From Rhodobacter sp. (lineage in GTDB: Bacteria; Pseudomonadota; Alphaproteobacteria; Rhodobacterales; Rhodobacteraceae): a stretch of DNA of 64,000 bases. The notes under the pieces are model-generated. The model did not search any database and had not been told where the DNA came from. It saw only the letters and a program-made list of their open reading frames with translations. The stretch is taken from positions 71,111 through 135,110 of the forward strand of contig JACKKE010000011.1 in the NCBI GenBank assembly GCA_020637595.1, written 5' to 3'. The translations under genes and the position numbers were made by a program. Position 1 is the first letter of the stretch, and each line of letters begins with the position of its first letter. Positions 7,866-16,942 of the stretch are shown piece after piece.

Positions 7866-9730
7866 CGCCGGCCGAACAGCTTTTCGATATCGCTGAGCTT
7901 CAGCGAGACATAGGTCGGGCGGCCGTGGTTGCACTGACCGGACAGCGGCGTCGCCTCCATCTCGCGCAACAGGGCGTTCATTTCCTCGGCGCGCATCTGC
8001 CGGCCCGAGCGCACCGAGCCATGACAGGCCATGCGGCTGAGAACCGCGTCGATGCGCGCGCTCAGCGCCTGCGATTGGCCGAGGTCGGCCAGTTCATCGA
8101 GGATATCCAGAACCAGTTTGCGCGCGTCCACGGCCCCCAGCGCGGCGGGTGTTTCGCGCACGGCGATGGCGTCGCCGCCAAAGGGTTCCAGCACCAACCC
8201 CAGTCGTTCCAGCGCGTCTGCGTGCTCCATCAGCCGGGCGGTATCGCCACTGGACAGCGGCACGATTTCCGGGATCAGCAGCGCCTGCGAGGGCACGCCA
8301 TTCTCGGCCATCTGGCGTTTCAGACGCTCATAGACCAGCCGCTCATGCGCGGCGTGCTGGTCGACGATGACGATGCCGTCGGCGGTCTGGGCGATGATGT
8401 AGTTTTCATGCACCTGCGCCCGGGCGGCACCCAGGGGGGCATCGGTCGGGCCTTGCTCGGGCTCGATCCGGGCGGCGGTGAGGGGGGCATAGGGCTGCGG
8501 GGCCTCGGCCAGATCCTCGACCAGCGGCGCCTGCGCGGCATAGCTTTGCCGCAGCGTGCCATAGGACGGGCGGCTGGGCAGGTCCATCTGCCAGATGCGC
8601 GGGGCGGGTGCAGTGCCGGGCGCGGGTTCCGGCTGCATCGCGCCCAGCGTTGCCGCCGCCACGGTGCCCGAGGCCCGGTGCCCCGCCGCCGCCAGCGCGT
8701 GCCGGATGCCGGAAACCACCAGCCCGCGCACCAGCCCGGGGTCGCGGAACCGCACCTCGGCCTTGGCCGGGTGCACGTTCACATCGACCTGCTGCGGGTC
8801 GAGGTCGATGAACAGCACCGCTGCCGGGTGCCGGTCGCGCGACAGCGTGTCCATATAGGCGGCCTTCAGCGCACCGATCAGCAGTTTGTCGCGGACCGGG
8901 CGGCCGTTGACGAAGACATGCTGCGCAACCGACGAGCCCCGCGAATAGGTCGGCAGCGCGGCATAGCCCGACAGCCGCACGCCCTCGCGCTCGGTGTCCA
9001 GCCGCAGCGCGTTTTCGGTGAACTCGCGCCCCATCAGCCGCGCCAGCCGCGATTCCAGCGCGTCGAACAGCTCGCCTTGCTCGGCGTCGAGGCGTAGCAC
9101 CTCGCGCCCGGCGTCGAGGTCGAGCAGCGTGAAGCCGACCCAGGGCTCGGCCATCGCCAGCCGGCGCACGGTGTCGGCAATCGCCTGCGCCTCGGCCCGG
9201 TCGGTGCGCATGAATTTCAGCCGCGCGGGCGTGGCAAAGAACAGATCGCGCAGATCGACCTGCGTGCCGCGGTTCAGTGCCGAAGGGCGCACCGGCCCGA
9301 CGCGCCCGCCCTCGACGGTGATCTGCGCGCCGTCATGGCCCTCGGCCCGGCTGGCGATGGTCAGCCGCCCGACCGCGCCGAGGCTGGGCAGGGCCTCGCC
9401 TCGGAAACCGAAGGAATGGATGTTCAACAGATCCGAGCCGTCGATCTTGGATGTCGCATGCCGGTTCAGTGCCATCGGCAGGTCGTCGGGGGACATGCCG
9501 TGGCCGTCATCGACCACCCGGATCAGCGTCTTGCCGCCGCCCGCGTATTCCACCCGCACCCGTCCCGCGCCGGCATCCAGCGCGTTTTCCACCAGCTCCT
9601 TGACCGCCGAGGCCGGACGCTCGACCACCTCGCCGGCCGCGATGCGGTTGGCGGCGGTTTCGTCGAGTTGACGAATCACCGGAAGGGTTTGGCTTATCTT
9701 GGGGCGGGCTGCTTGCATGCCACTAGGCAT
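7862..9730 (-). CDS. mutL: DNA mismatch repair protein MutL
   Basis: This 622-residue protein has the GHKL ATPase domain at the N-terminus: IRQLDETAANRIAAGEVVERP, then VDDGHGM and FGFRGEALPSLG. The C-terminal dimerisation domain contains DQHAAHERLVYE (from about residue 457), a perfect DQHA(X)2E(X)4E endonuclease motif, with supporting ACHGSVRSG and CNHGRPT motifs. MutL here is therefore a nicking endonuclease, as expected in bacteria without MutH. A second ATG at 9718 would shorten it by four residues; neither start has a strong ribosome-binding site. The stop overlaps rmuC, and the M16 gene ends 28 bp upstream, so the whole minus-strand run may be read through. Confidence 0.96.
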   Translation of the reverse strand: MPSGMQAARPKISQTLPVIRQLDETAANRIAAGEVVERPASAVKELVENALDAGAGRVRVEYAGGGKTLIRVVDDGHGMSPDDLPMALNRHATSKIDGSDLLNIHSFGFRGEALPSLGAVGRLTIASRAEGHDGAQITVEGGRVGPVRPSALNRGTQVDLRDLFFATPARLKFMRTDRAEAQAIADTVRRLAMAEPWVGFTLLDLDAGREVLRLDAEQGELFDALESRLARLMGREFTENALRLDTEREGVRLSGYAALPTYSRGSSVAQHVFVNGRPVRDKLLIGALKAAYMDTLSRDRHPAAVLFIDLDPQQVDVNVHPAKAEVRFRDPGLVRGLVVSGIRHALAAAGHRASGTVAAATLGAMQPEPAPGTAPAPRIWQMDLPSRPSYGTLRQSYAAQAPLVEDLAEAPQPYAPLTAARIEPEQGPTDAPLGAARAQVHENYIIAQTADGIVIVDQHAAHERLVYERLKRQMAENGVPSQALLIPEIVPLSSGDTARLMEHADALERLGLVLEPFGGDAIAVRETPAALGAVDARKLVLDILDELADLGQSQALSARIDAVLSRMACHGSVRSGRQMRAEEMNALLREMEATPLSGQCNHGRPTYVSLKLSDIEKLFGRR

Positions 9731-9758
9731 AGCATGGCCCCAGCCCCAAGCAAAGCGA

Positions 9759-11060
9759 TCACTCCAGCCCGACGGGCTGCCCGACCACCACGAACTGCAA
9801 GGCCTCGGGTTGCGCGAGGCGGCGTGCGACGCGCTGGATATCCTCCAGCGTGACCGCCCGCACCAGATCGTTTCGGACGTTCACATAGTCGATGCCGTAT
9901 TGCTGGAACTGCATCGAGGCGAGGATCTGCGCGATCGATTCGTTGCCGTCGAAGCGCAGCGGATAGGCGCCGGTCAGATAGGTCTTGATCCGTTCCAGGT
10001 CGTCCTCGGTGATGCCGCCATTGGCCAGCCATTCGAATTGCTGACGCACCAGGTCGATGGCCTCGGCGGCGCTTTCATTGGCCGTCGAGAACCGCCCGAC
10101 ATAGCTGTCGCCCCAGCGATAGGACGCCAGTGCCGTGTAGATGCCATAGGTCAGCCCGCGCTGCTCGCGGATCTCGTCCATCAGCCGGGTGCCAAACCGC
10201 CCGCCGCCAAAGATCTCGTTCATCAGGAAGGCGGGCATGAAATCGGGGTCGTCCCAGGGGATGCCGGCGTGGCCGAACTGGATCACCGATTGCGTGCCGG
10301 GGTGGTCGATCACGGTCACGCCGGCGGGGGCGTCATAGCTGCGATATTCCGGCAGCGGCGTGTTCGAGGCCGGCAGGTTGTCGAGGATATGATCGACGAG
10401 CGCGCCCAGTTCGTCGGCGGTGATGTCGCCGGCCGCGCCGATATAGACCAGATCGCTGGTAAAGGCCGCACGATGGGCGTCCAGGATGGTGTCGACAGTC
10501 AGTGCGGCGACCGAATCGGGGGTGCCGTCGGTCGGGCGTGAATAGGCGTGCCCGGCATAGCCGAGCTGGGCATAGACCTGCTGGGCAATGGTGTTGGGGT
10601 CGCGCGCCTCGCGTTCCAGCGAGGCGACCTGCTGGGCCCGCACGCGCTCCAGCGACTGGGCGCTGAAATGGGCGTCGGTCAGCGCCAGCAGCGCCAGGTC
10701 GATGACCTGATCGCGGTTTTCGGTCAGCGCCTTGATCGACATCGTCACCTGATCGCGCCCGGTCTCGAAACTGATCCCCGCAGCGAGTGATTCCAGCGCG
10801 GCGGCATAGCCCTGCGCGTCCAGATCGCCCGCGCCCTCGGTCAGAAGGGCGGTCATCAGCGACACCGCGCCGGGGTGATCCACCGGATCGAGCGCGGCGC
10901 CGCCGGCAAAGATCACGTCGATCGACACGAAGGGGATGGTGTGATCCTCGACCAGCCAGGCGGTGCGGCCCATCGGTGAAGTCACCGACTGGATGTCGAT
11001 CGCGGCGGCCGGCGAGGCGAGGGCGCAGACCAGCGCCAGGGATTTGAAAAGTGTGTTCAC
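9759..11060 (-). CDS. M16-family peptidase-like protein, non-catalytic partner subunit
   Basis: This 433-residue protein has a signal peptide (MNTLFKSLALVCALASPAAA) and the two-lobed pitrilysin fold (FGHAGIPWDDPDF and FLMNEIFGGGRFGTRLMDEIREQ are typical of the second lobe). It lacks the HXXEH zinc motif: the equivalent position reads HPGAVSLMTALLTEG. It should therefore be the structural partner of the catalytic subunit encoded immediately upstream, as in other paired M16 systems. The start codon is GTG at 11060 and overlaps the upstream stop (GTGA, 11057-11060), which supports coupled synthesis of both subunits. Predicted location is the periplasm. Confidence 0.9.
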   Translation of the reverse strand: MNTLFKSLALVCALASPAAAIDIQSVTSPMGRTAWLVEDHTIPFVSIDVIFAGGAALDPVDHPGAVSLMTALLTEGAGDLDAQGYAAALESLAAGISFETGRDQVTMSIKALTENRDQVIDLALLALTDAHFSAQSLERVRAQQVASLEREARDPNTIAQQVYAQLGYAGHAYSRPTDGTPDSVAALTVDTILDAHRAAFTSDLVYIGAAGDITADELGALVDHILDNLPASNTPLPEYRSYDAPAGVTVIDHPGTQSVIQFGHAGIPWDDPDFMPAFLMNEIFGGGRFGTRLMDEIREQRGLTYGIYTALASYRWGDSYVGRFSTANESAAEAIDLVRQQFEWLANGGITEDDLERIKTYLTGAYPLRFDGNESIAQILASMQFQQYGIDYVNVRNDLVRAVTLEDIQRVARRLAQPEALQFVVVGQPVGLE

Positions 11061-12388
11061 GAGTCCGCCCCCATCAGCCAGCCAGTCACCGAGGCCCGCC
11101 GGTCAAGGCCGCGCGCCGCGGCGACGACTTCGTCGGGAGTGACCGATTCGAGGATCGACAGCCAGTCGTCGCTGTCCTGCAGGCTCAGGCCCACGGTCAG
11201 ATCGGCGCCCACCGAGTTGGCGCGTGCGGCGGTATCGTCAAGCTGATAGATCGCCTCGGCGCGGATCTGCATGCGCACGCGCTCGAACTGGTCGGGGTCC
11301 GGGCCGGTTTCGATGAACTGCGCGACGACGGCGTCCATTGCATCCTCGGCCTGCTGCAGCGTCACGCCCTGCGCCGGCATCACCCCCAGGGTAAAGGTGC
11401 CGTGGTCGATGGCAGTGCCGTTATAGCCCGCCCAGACGGCAACGGCGATGTTCTGGTCATAGGTCAGCGCCCGGTCCAGCACCGAGGTCTGCGAGCTGCC
11501 GCTCAGCAGTGCTGCCAGCACGGTCAGCGCCGCGGCCTGCCGCTGGTCGCCAGGGCGGCGGTTCGGGGCCAGATAGATCCGGTTGACATAGGCCTGGCCG
11601 ACGCGCTCGTCGCGCATCACCAGCCGGCGTTCGGCCAGCTGTTCCGGCTCGGTCGGGCGGACGCGCGGCGGCAGGTCGGTCACCGCCGGGATCACGCCAT
11701 AGATGCGCTGTGCCATCTCGACCACGGCCTGTGGTTCGACATCGCCGGCGACCACCAGGATCGCGTTGTTGGGCGCGTAATGGACACGGTAGAATTCGGT
11801 GGCGATGTCGCCGGTCAGCTGCTCGATCTCATGGCGCCAGCCGATGATCGGGCGGCCATAGGGATGGTTCTGAAAGAGCGCGGCATACATCTGCTCACCG
11901 AACTGGCGGTCGGGGCTGGAATCGCGGGTCTGGCCGCGTTCGCGCAGGATCACGTCGCGCTCGGGCAGCCAGTCGGACCGGTCGAGCCGCAGGTTGACCA
12001 TGCGGTCGGCCTCCATCTGCATCATCAGCTCCAGCCGGTCGGCGGCGACGCGCTGGTGATAGGCGGTATAATCCCAGCTGGTAAAGGCGTTGTCGCGCCC
12101 GCCATTGGCCTCGACCGTGGCGGAAAACTCGCCCTCGGCCATGTGGTCGGTGGCCTTGAACATCAGGTGTTCGAGGTAATGCGCGATGCCCGAATGGCCG
12201 GCGGGATCATCGGCCGCGCCGACCTTGTACCAGACCATATGCACGACGACCGGGGCGCGGTGATCCTCGATCACCACCACCTGCATGCCGTTGTCCAGTT
12301 CGAACAGCTGCGGATCGCTGGCCCAGACGGGCAGGGCGCCGACAAGGGCAAAGACGGTGACGGCGGCGATACGCAGGAGGTGCTTCAT
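11057..12388 (-). CDS. M16-family zinc metallopeptidase, catalytic subunit
   Basis: This 443-residue protein has a signal peptide (MKHLLRIAAVTVFALVGALPVWA) and the inverted zinc motif HYLEH at His70-His74. The downstream conserved segment with the third zinc-ligand glutamate is in MMQMEADRM. It probably degrades peptides in the periplasm together with the inactive partner encoded downstream. The start at 12388 follows an aggagg-type site (rc of 12372-12380 region) and places the signal peptide at the N-terminus; an open in-frame extension upstream runs into non-coding sequence. A stable hairpin at 12441-12459 lies between this gene and the upstream lipoprotein gene, so it may have its own promoter. 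Confidence 0.93.
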   Translation of the reverse strand: MKHLLRIAAVTVFALVGALPVWASDPQLFELDNGMQVVVIEDHRAPVVVHMVWYKVGAADDPAGHSGIAHYLEHLMFKATDHMAEGEFSATVEANGGRDNAFTSWDYTAYHQRVAADRLELMMQMEADRMVNLRLDRSDWLPERDVILRERGQTRDSSPDRQFGEQMYAALFQNHPYGRPIIGWRHEIEQLTGDIATEFYRVHYAPNNAILVVAGDVEPQAVVEMAQRIYGVIPAVTDLPPRVRPTEPEQLAERRLVMRDERVGQAYVNRIYLAPNRRPGDQRQAAALTVLAALLSGSSQTSVLDRALTYDQNIAVAVWAGYNGTAIDHGTFTLGVMPAQGVTLQQAEDAMDAVVAQFIETGPDPDQFERVRMQIRAEAIYQLDDTAARANSVGADLTVGLSLQDSDDWLSILESVTPDEVVAAARGLDRRASVTGWLMGADS

Positions 12389-12440
12389 GGATCCGGGCTC
12401 CGGTCTTGGACTCGGGCCAGAATTACCGCGCACCCCGAAA

Positions 12441-12459
12441 GCGGCAAGAGGGTTGCCGC
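12441..12459 (-). terminator. Hairpin between the lipoprotein gene and the M16 pair, weak terminator or processing site
   Basis: A perfect 7-bp stem GCGGCAA (12441-12447) / TTGCCGC (12453-12459) with a 5-base loop is followed on the minus strand only by TTTC. It is stable but has a short U-tract, so it may attenuate rather than fully stop transcription from the lipoprotein gene into the peptidase pair. Confidence 0.4.
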
Positions 12460-12473
12460 AGTTGTGAAGCCGG

Positions 12474-13001
12474 TTATTCGGCGGGCGGGGCCGAAGGCGT
12501 GCGCACCCCGCGCGAGCGCCACAGCCGCAATTCGGCCTGCGGGTCGAGGATCTGTTCCTCATAGGCCTGGCGATAGACGTTGGTGTTGAACATCCGTTCA
12601 AAGATCCGCGGCCCGTTGCTGCGGCGGAAATCTTCGTCCTCGGCGGCGAGGGTGGTGCGGATATCCTCGCTCACGCCGTTGCGCGCGGCATAGCGGACAA
12701 GCCCCGCATCGGCCGAGGGAATGCCGCTGGTGCGCTCGGCGGAAACCCGCCCGCCCAGAGCCGAGACAGCCTCGGCCCGCGGGTCGGGGTCGACGAGGTT
12801 CCCGCCGCCCGGCGTCGGGGTCGGCAGAGTGTTGAAATCGGGCGGGGCCTGCAGCGGGCCGGTGGGCACGATCGAGAATTCGTCAGGCCCGGTCCTGTAG
12901 GAGGCCGCGTTCATCAGCGCCGGCACCTCACCCCCGCGCGAGCACGCGGACAGGGTCAGCAGGCCGATTCCGGCAGCGGCAAGAAGGCGATACAGGCTCA
13001 T
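12474..13001 (-). CDS. DUF3035-type lipoprotein
   Basis: This 175-residue protein has a lipoprotein signal peptide with lipobox LSAC (lipidated Cys20). The mature part is proline-rich at first (APPDFNTLPTPTPGG) and then carries the conserved C-terminal part seen in alphaproteobacterial DUF3035 proteins (ERMFNTNVYRQAYEEQILDP). The function is unknown; it should be anchored in the membrane facing the periplasm. It lies directly downstream of lspA, the peptidase that processes lipoproteins, separated by 32 bp, an arrangement I believe recurs in Rhodobacteraceae. The family assignment is from memory of the sequence pattern. Confidence 0.82.
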   Translation of the reverse strand: MSLYRLLAAAGIGLLTLSACSRGGEVPALMNAASYRTGPDEFSIVPTGPLQAPPDFNTLPTPTPGGGNLVDPDPRAEAVSALGGRVSAERTSGIPSADAGLVRYAARNGVSEDIRTTLAAEDEDFRRSNGPRIFERMFNTNVYRQAYEEQILDPQAELRLWRSRGVRTPSAPPAE

Positions 13002-13033
13002 AGGTTTTCCCGGTCGTCCAAGGCTGCCCCTGT

Positions 13034-13525
13034 TTAGCCCAAGCCCGTGCCGCCGTCACGGGGCGTTTTGCCGCCCGAGGCGAGGATGAGCCCGAACGCG
13101 CCGACAAAGATCGCGATGTCGGCCACGTTGAAGGCCCAGGGGTTGATGAATCCGCAGCACGAGACGTTTAGGAAATCGGCCACCGCGCCCCAGATCACCC
13201 GGTCGATGGCGTTGCCCAGCGCGCCGCCCGCCAGAAAACCCAGCGCCACCTGCATCAGGGGGCGGGCGCCGTCGCGGCGCACCCAGGTCCAGACCCAGGC
13301 GGTGACGGCCAGCGCCAGCAGCACCAGCACCGCCCGCAACCAGACCGAGTCATCGGCAAAGAGGCCGAAGTTGACGCCCCGGTTCCACGCCATCGTCAGG
13401 TTCAGGAACGGCGGCCAGACTTCCAGATACAGGGTCTCGCGCAGGTTCAGACCCACGACCACCGCCCATTTCAGGGCCTGGTCGAGGGCCAGGATGACCA
13501 GTGAGACCCAGACAGCGATCCGCAT
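13034..13525 (-). CDS. lspA: Lipoprotein signal peptidase II
   Basis: This 163-residue inner-membrane aspartyl protease removes signal peptides from prolipoproteins after diacylglyceryl modification. It has four hydrophobic helices. Conserved boxes include LDQALKWAV, FLNLTMAWNRGVNFGL (the N..G.AFG-type box), GGALGNAIDRV with the first catalytic Asp, and FNVADIAI with the second. The ATG at 13525 lies one base after the purH stop (13527-13529), so it is probably expressed with purH. It is followed by a lipoprotein gene that is a likely substrate. Confidence 0.95.
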   Translation of the reverse strand: MRIAVWVSLVILALDQALKWAVVVGLNLRETLYLEVWPPFLNLTMAWNRGVNFGLFADDSVWLRAVLVLLALAVTAWVWTWVRRDGARPLMQVALGFLAGGALGNAIDRVIWGAVADFLNVSCCGFINPWAFNVADIAIFVGAFGLILASGGKTPRDGGTGLG

Positions 13526-13526
13526 T

Positions 13527-15110
13527 TCAGTGACGGAAATGCCGCATGCCGGTGAACACCATCGCCAGCCCCGCGGCATCGGCGGCGGCGATCACCTCGT
13601 CGTCGCGCATCGAGCCGCCGGGCTGGATGACGCAGGTGGCACCCGCCGCTGCGGCCTCCATCAGCCCGTCGGGGAAGGGGAAGAACGCATCTGACGCCAC
13701 GGCGGACCCGATCGTCAGCGGCTGCGGCAGGCCCAGCGCCTCGGCCATGCGCTCGGCCTTTTTCGCGGCGATCAGGGCGCTGTCGACACGGCTCATCTGG
13801 CCGGCACCGACGCCCACGGTCGCGCCGTCCTTGACATAGACGATGGCGTTCGACTTGACGTGCTTGGCGATCTTCCAGGCGAACAGCAGGTCGGTCATCT
13901 GTTCGGCCGTCGGGGCCTTTTTCGTCACCACCTTCAGATCGTCCATGCCGACAAAGCCGTTGTCCTTGTCCTGCACCAGGAAGCCGCCGGCGACCTGGCG
14001 GAAGGTCAACCCGCCGTCGCGCACGTTCGGCAGCCCTTCGGTGGTCAGAAGGCGCAGGTTCTTCTTGGCGGCAAAGATTGCCTTGGCCTCGTCGCTGGCA
14101 CCCGGGGCGATGACGACCTCGGTGAAGATGCCGGTGATTTCTTGCGCGGTGGCAGCGTCCAGCGGCTGGTTCAGCGCGACGATCCCGCCAAAGGCCGAGG
14201 TGCGGTCGCAGTCGAACGCGGCCTTGTAGGCCTCGAGCAGCGTCTTGCCGCGCGCCACGCCGCAGGGGTTCGCGTGCTTGATGATCGCGCAGGCCGGGCC
14301 GTCGGTGAACTCGGCCACCAGCTCGAACGCGGCGTCGGTGTCGTTGATGTTGTTATAGGACAGTTCCTTGCCCTGATGCTGCATGGCCGTGGCGACGCCG
14401 GGGCGGTTCGAGCCGTCGGTATAGAAGGCCGCAGTCTGGTGCGGGTTCTCGCCGTAACGCAGGGTCTGCGCCAGGGTGCCGGCAAAGACCCGGCGGCGCG
14501 GCGCGGCCTCGCCGATCGCCTTGGCCATCCAGGTGCTGACCGCAGCGTCATAGGCGCCGGTGCGGGCATAGGCGGTCTGCGCCAGCCGTTGACGGAAGGC
14601 GAGGCGGGTCTGACCGCCGTTCGCGTCCATCTCGGCCAGCAGGGCGGCGTAATCCTCGGGGTCGGTGACGACGCTGACAAAGCCGTGGTTCTTGGCCGCC
14701 GCGCGGATCATCGCCGGGCCGCCGATGTCGATGTTCTCGATGGTGGTCTCGTAATCCGCGCCGCGCGCCACGGTGGCCTCGAACGGATAGAGGTTGACCA
14801 CCAGAAGGTCGATCGCCTCGATCCCGTGTTCGGTCATCGAGCCCACATGCCCCGCGTCGTCGCGCAACGCCAACAGACCGCCGTGCACCATCGGGTGCAG
14901 GGTCTTGACGCGGCCGTCCATCATTTCCGGAAAGCCGGTCAGGTCCGACACGTCGCGCACGGCCAGCCCGGCCTCGCGCAGCGCCTTGGCCGTGCCGCCG
15001 GTCGAGACCAGATCCACACCACGATCGACCAGGGCGCGGCCCAGTTCGATCAGGCCGGTCTTGTCGGACACGGACAGCAATGCGCGTTTCAGGGGGGCGA
15101 GGTCGGTCAT
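13527..15110 (-). CDS. purH: Bifunctional AICAR transformylase/IMP cyclohydrolase
   Basis: This 527-residue enzyme performs the last two steps of IMP synthesis: formylation of AICAR by 10-formyl-THF and ring closure of FAICAR. The N-terminal cyclohydrolase (MGS-like) domain starts RALLSVSDKTGLIELGRAL with STGGTAKALREAG. The transformylase domain follows, with the conserved KHANPCGVA and the C-terminal GSMRDDEVIAAAD segment. Length is typical. The ATG overlaps the stop of the heparinase-like gene by four bases (15107-15110), and lspA follows after one base, so purine synthesis is embedded in a mixed housekeeping operon. Confidence 0.97.
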   Translation of the reverse strand: MTDLAPLKRALLSVSDKTGLIELGRALVDRGVDLVSTGGTAKALREAGLAVRDVSDLTGFPEMMDGRVKTLHPMVHGGLLALRDDAGHVGSMTEHGIEAIDLLVVNLYPFEATVARGADYETTIENIDIGGPAMIRAAAKNHGFVSVVTDPEDYAALLAEMDANGGQTRLAFRQRLAQTAYARTGAYDAAVSTWMAKAIGEAAPRRRVFAGTLAQTLRYGENPHQTAAFYTDGSNRPGVATAMQHQGKELSYNNINDTDAAFELVAEFTDGPACAIIKHANPCGVARGKTLLEAYKAAFDCDRTSAFGGIVALNQPLDAATAQEITGIFTEVVIAPGASDEAKAIFAAKKNLRLLTTEGLPNVRDGGLTFRQVAGGFLVQDKDNGFVGMDDLKVVTKKAPTAEQMTDLLFAWKIAKHVKSNAIVYVKDGATVGVGAGQMSRVDSALIAAKKAERMAEALGLPQPLTIGSAVASDAFFPFPDGLMEAAAAGATCVIQPGGSMRDDEVIAAADAAGLAMVFTGMRHFRH

Positions 15111-16876
15111 GGCAGTGATCCTTGGTCTCTCAGGAACAGGTCACGCGGCATGGCCAGGTCGTCGTCGCGGCCGATGTCGCGAATCGCGAGCGGGGTATCC
15201 TGTGCCTTGGCCAGTGTCCAGTTGATCTGGCTGGTATCGTCGAGAATGGCGGCCCGAATCACGATCTGATGGCAAGGACGCGGTGCCAGACGCCCCTTTT
15301 CCAGATAGACCGAGGGTTCCAGCGACAGCCGCCCGGGTCCGTCGAAGCGGAACACCCAGATCTCGCCCGAGGGCAGGGCGACCGACACCGCGGTGCCGTT
15401 CATGTCCAGCGAGGGGTCGGCGTCGGGGTGCAGGTGGAACCTCAGCGCATAGCTGACGCCGCGCAGCTTGCCGGCATCCAGCACCTGGCCAAAGATCTTG
15501 CGGTGCGCAGGCTCCAGCGCCGCCAGCGTGTCCTCGCCCAGCAGCACCCGTCCGTCGCGGCTGAGTTCCAGCGTGCGCACATGGGTCAGACCGTGGGTCG
15601 CCACATAGCCGTCATGGCTGAGCAGCAGCGAGGCCGCGTCGCGCTCGTCTGAGCGGTGCAGCGTGACCAGCGACGGCCCGTCGAGCAGCGGCGCGCCGCC
15701 GTCCTCGGGGCGGCTGGCGCGTCCGAACCGTGCCGACGAGGTGCCGTCGATCGACAGCGTGGAATGCGAATTGGTGGCGCGTCCGGCCTTTTCCCATTCC
15801 GGCCCGAACGGCACGCCCGAGCCCGAGTTGACCACCAGCGGCCGGCGGTTCGAGGTCAGCTCGAACGCCAGCATCGAGGCATGCGCGATGCGCGCCGCGC
15901 GGCCCGAGGGCGGTCTGGATGCGTCCACCAGAACCGTTGTCCGGCCCCCTTCCAGCCGGGCATAACCCATCGCCGCCGTGACCTTGGCGCCAACCGGCAC
16001 GCCGGCGGCCGACAGCGCGTGTTCCAGCCGCCCTTCCATCCCGCGACCGCCGCCATGAAACCGTGCCAGCCCGCCATCGGCGTGCCTGAGCGCGCGCAGG
16101 CAGGGGGCGATGCGGGCGATGGCGGCGTCGATGGCGGCGGGAACCTCCAGCTCGGCGTCGCGCAGCGCGGCTTCGACCCAGGTGAGCAGCGAAAAGACCT
16201 CGAGCAGTTCTTCGGGGTTGCGGCTGGCGATGCCGCCGTCATGGGCGATGTCCTCGGCGCAGGCCTGCGACAGCGCGGCCGAGGCCGTGGCGCGATAGCC
16301 CTCCATCCCGATCAGCGACAGCGCGGCATAAAGCAGCCCGCCCACCGCCTCGAACCGGGGTAGCCCGGGTTCGGCCACCTGCCAGCGCCGCGCCAGGAAC
16401 GCGGTCTGCCTGCCCAGCGCGGCAAAGAACGGCGCGTTTTCGGCGGCTTCGCGCCCGGCGGTCAGAAAGATCGCGTGCTGGATCCAGCGGATCACCCGGC
16501 GGCCGGTGACATCGGGCGTCCAGCCCGGCCCCTCGCCCATGCCAAACCGCGCGATCCAGTCGCTGACCCAGCCCTGTGCTGCCAGCCGCGCCGCCCGGTC
16601 GCCTGATGTGGCCATGTGGTCGAGCCAGGCAAAGCCGTGCAGTTCCGCGGCGAACCCGGTCGAGGGCGGCTCCTGGTCCCAGGGATGCAGGGTTTCCACC
16701 ATGTGTCCGGCCAGCAGGAAGTTGCCGGCGGTCAGCTGCTTGCCACGGGCGTAGAAACCGATGGTGCGCGGTTCGGGCATCGACACAAAGCCGCCCGCCG
16801 CCGGGGCCGAGCGTGCATGACGCGCCGCAAGGCGATTGCCCCACCGCTGCCTGCGCGCTGTCCAGCCCTTCTCCAT
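15107..16876 (-). CDS. Heparinase II/III-family protein
   Basis: This protein (589 residues from the chosen start) shows the family layout. An alpha-helical toroid N-terminal half (WIARFGMGEGPGWTPDVTGRRVIRWIQHA, with many Trp/Arg) is followed by a beta-rich C-terminal half with the family segment VNSGSGVPFG..WEKAGRATNSHSTLSIDGTSSARF. Family members are polysaccharide lyases, but this version is encoded in a housekeeping operon between rsmB and purH, so a cell-envelope role is only a guess. No obvious signal peptide is visible. The frame is open up to 16942, abutting the rsmB stop, but the 16876 ATG gives a more family-like start (MEKGWTARRQRW). The stop overlaps purH. Confidence 0.85.
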   Translation of the reverse strand: MEKGWTARRQRWGNRLAARHARSAPAAGGFVSMPEPRTIGFYARGKQLTAGNFLLAGHMVETLHPWDQEPPSTGFAAELHGFAWLDHMATSGDRAARLAAQGWVSDWIARFGMGEGPGWTPDVTGRRVIRWIQHAIFLTAGREAAENAPFFAALGRQTAFLARRWQVAEPGLPRFEAVGGLLYAALSLIGMEGYRATASAALSQACAEDIAHDGGIASRNPEELLEVFSLLTWVEAALRDAELEVPAAIDAAIARIAPCLRALRHADGGLARFHGGGRGMEGRLEHALSAAGVPVGAKVTAAMGYARLEGGRTTVLVDASRPPSGRAARIAHASMLAFELTSNRRPLVVNSGSGVPFGPEWEKAGRATNSHSTLSIDGTSSARFGRASRPEDGGAPLLDGPSLVTLHRSDERDAASLLLSHDGYVATHGLTHVRTLELSRDGRVLLGEDTLAALEPAHRKIFGQVLDAGKLRGVSYALRFHLHPDADPSLDMNGTAVSVALPSGEIWVFRFDGPGRLSLEPSVYLEKGRLAPRPCHQIVIRAAILDDTSQINWTLAKAQDTPLAIRDIGRDDDLAMPRDLFLRDQGSLP

Positions 16877-16942
16877 CGTTCGCTGCCTGTGCTCTTGCCC
16901 TGGCTGCAGGGAATAGCGCCAAGGCGCCCTGCTGTCATCCAT

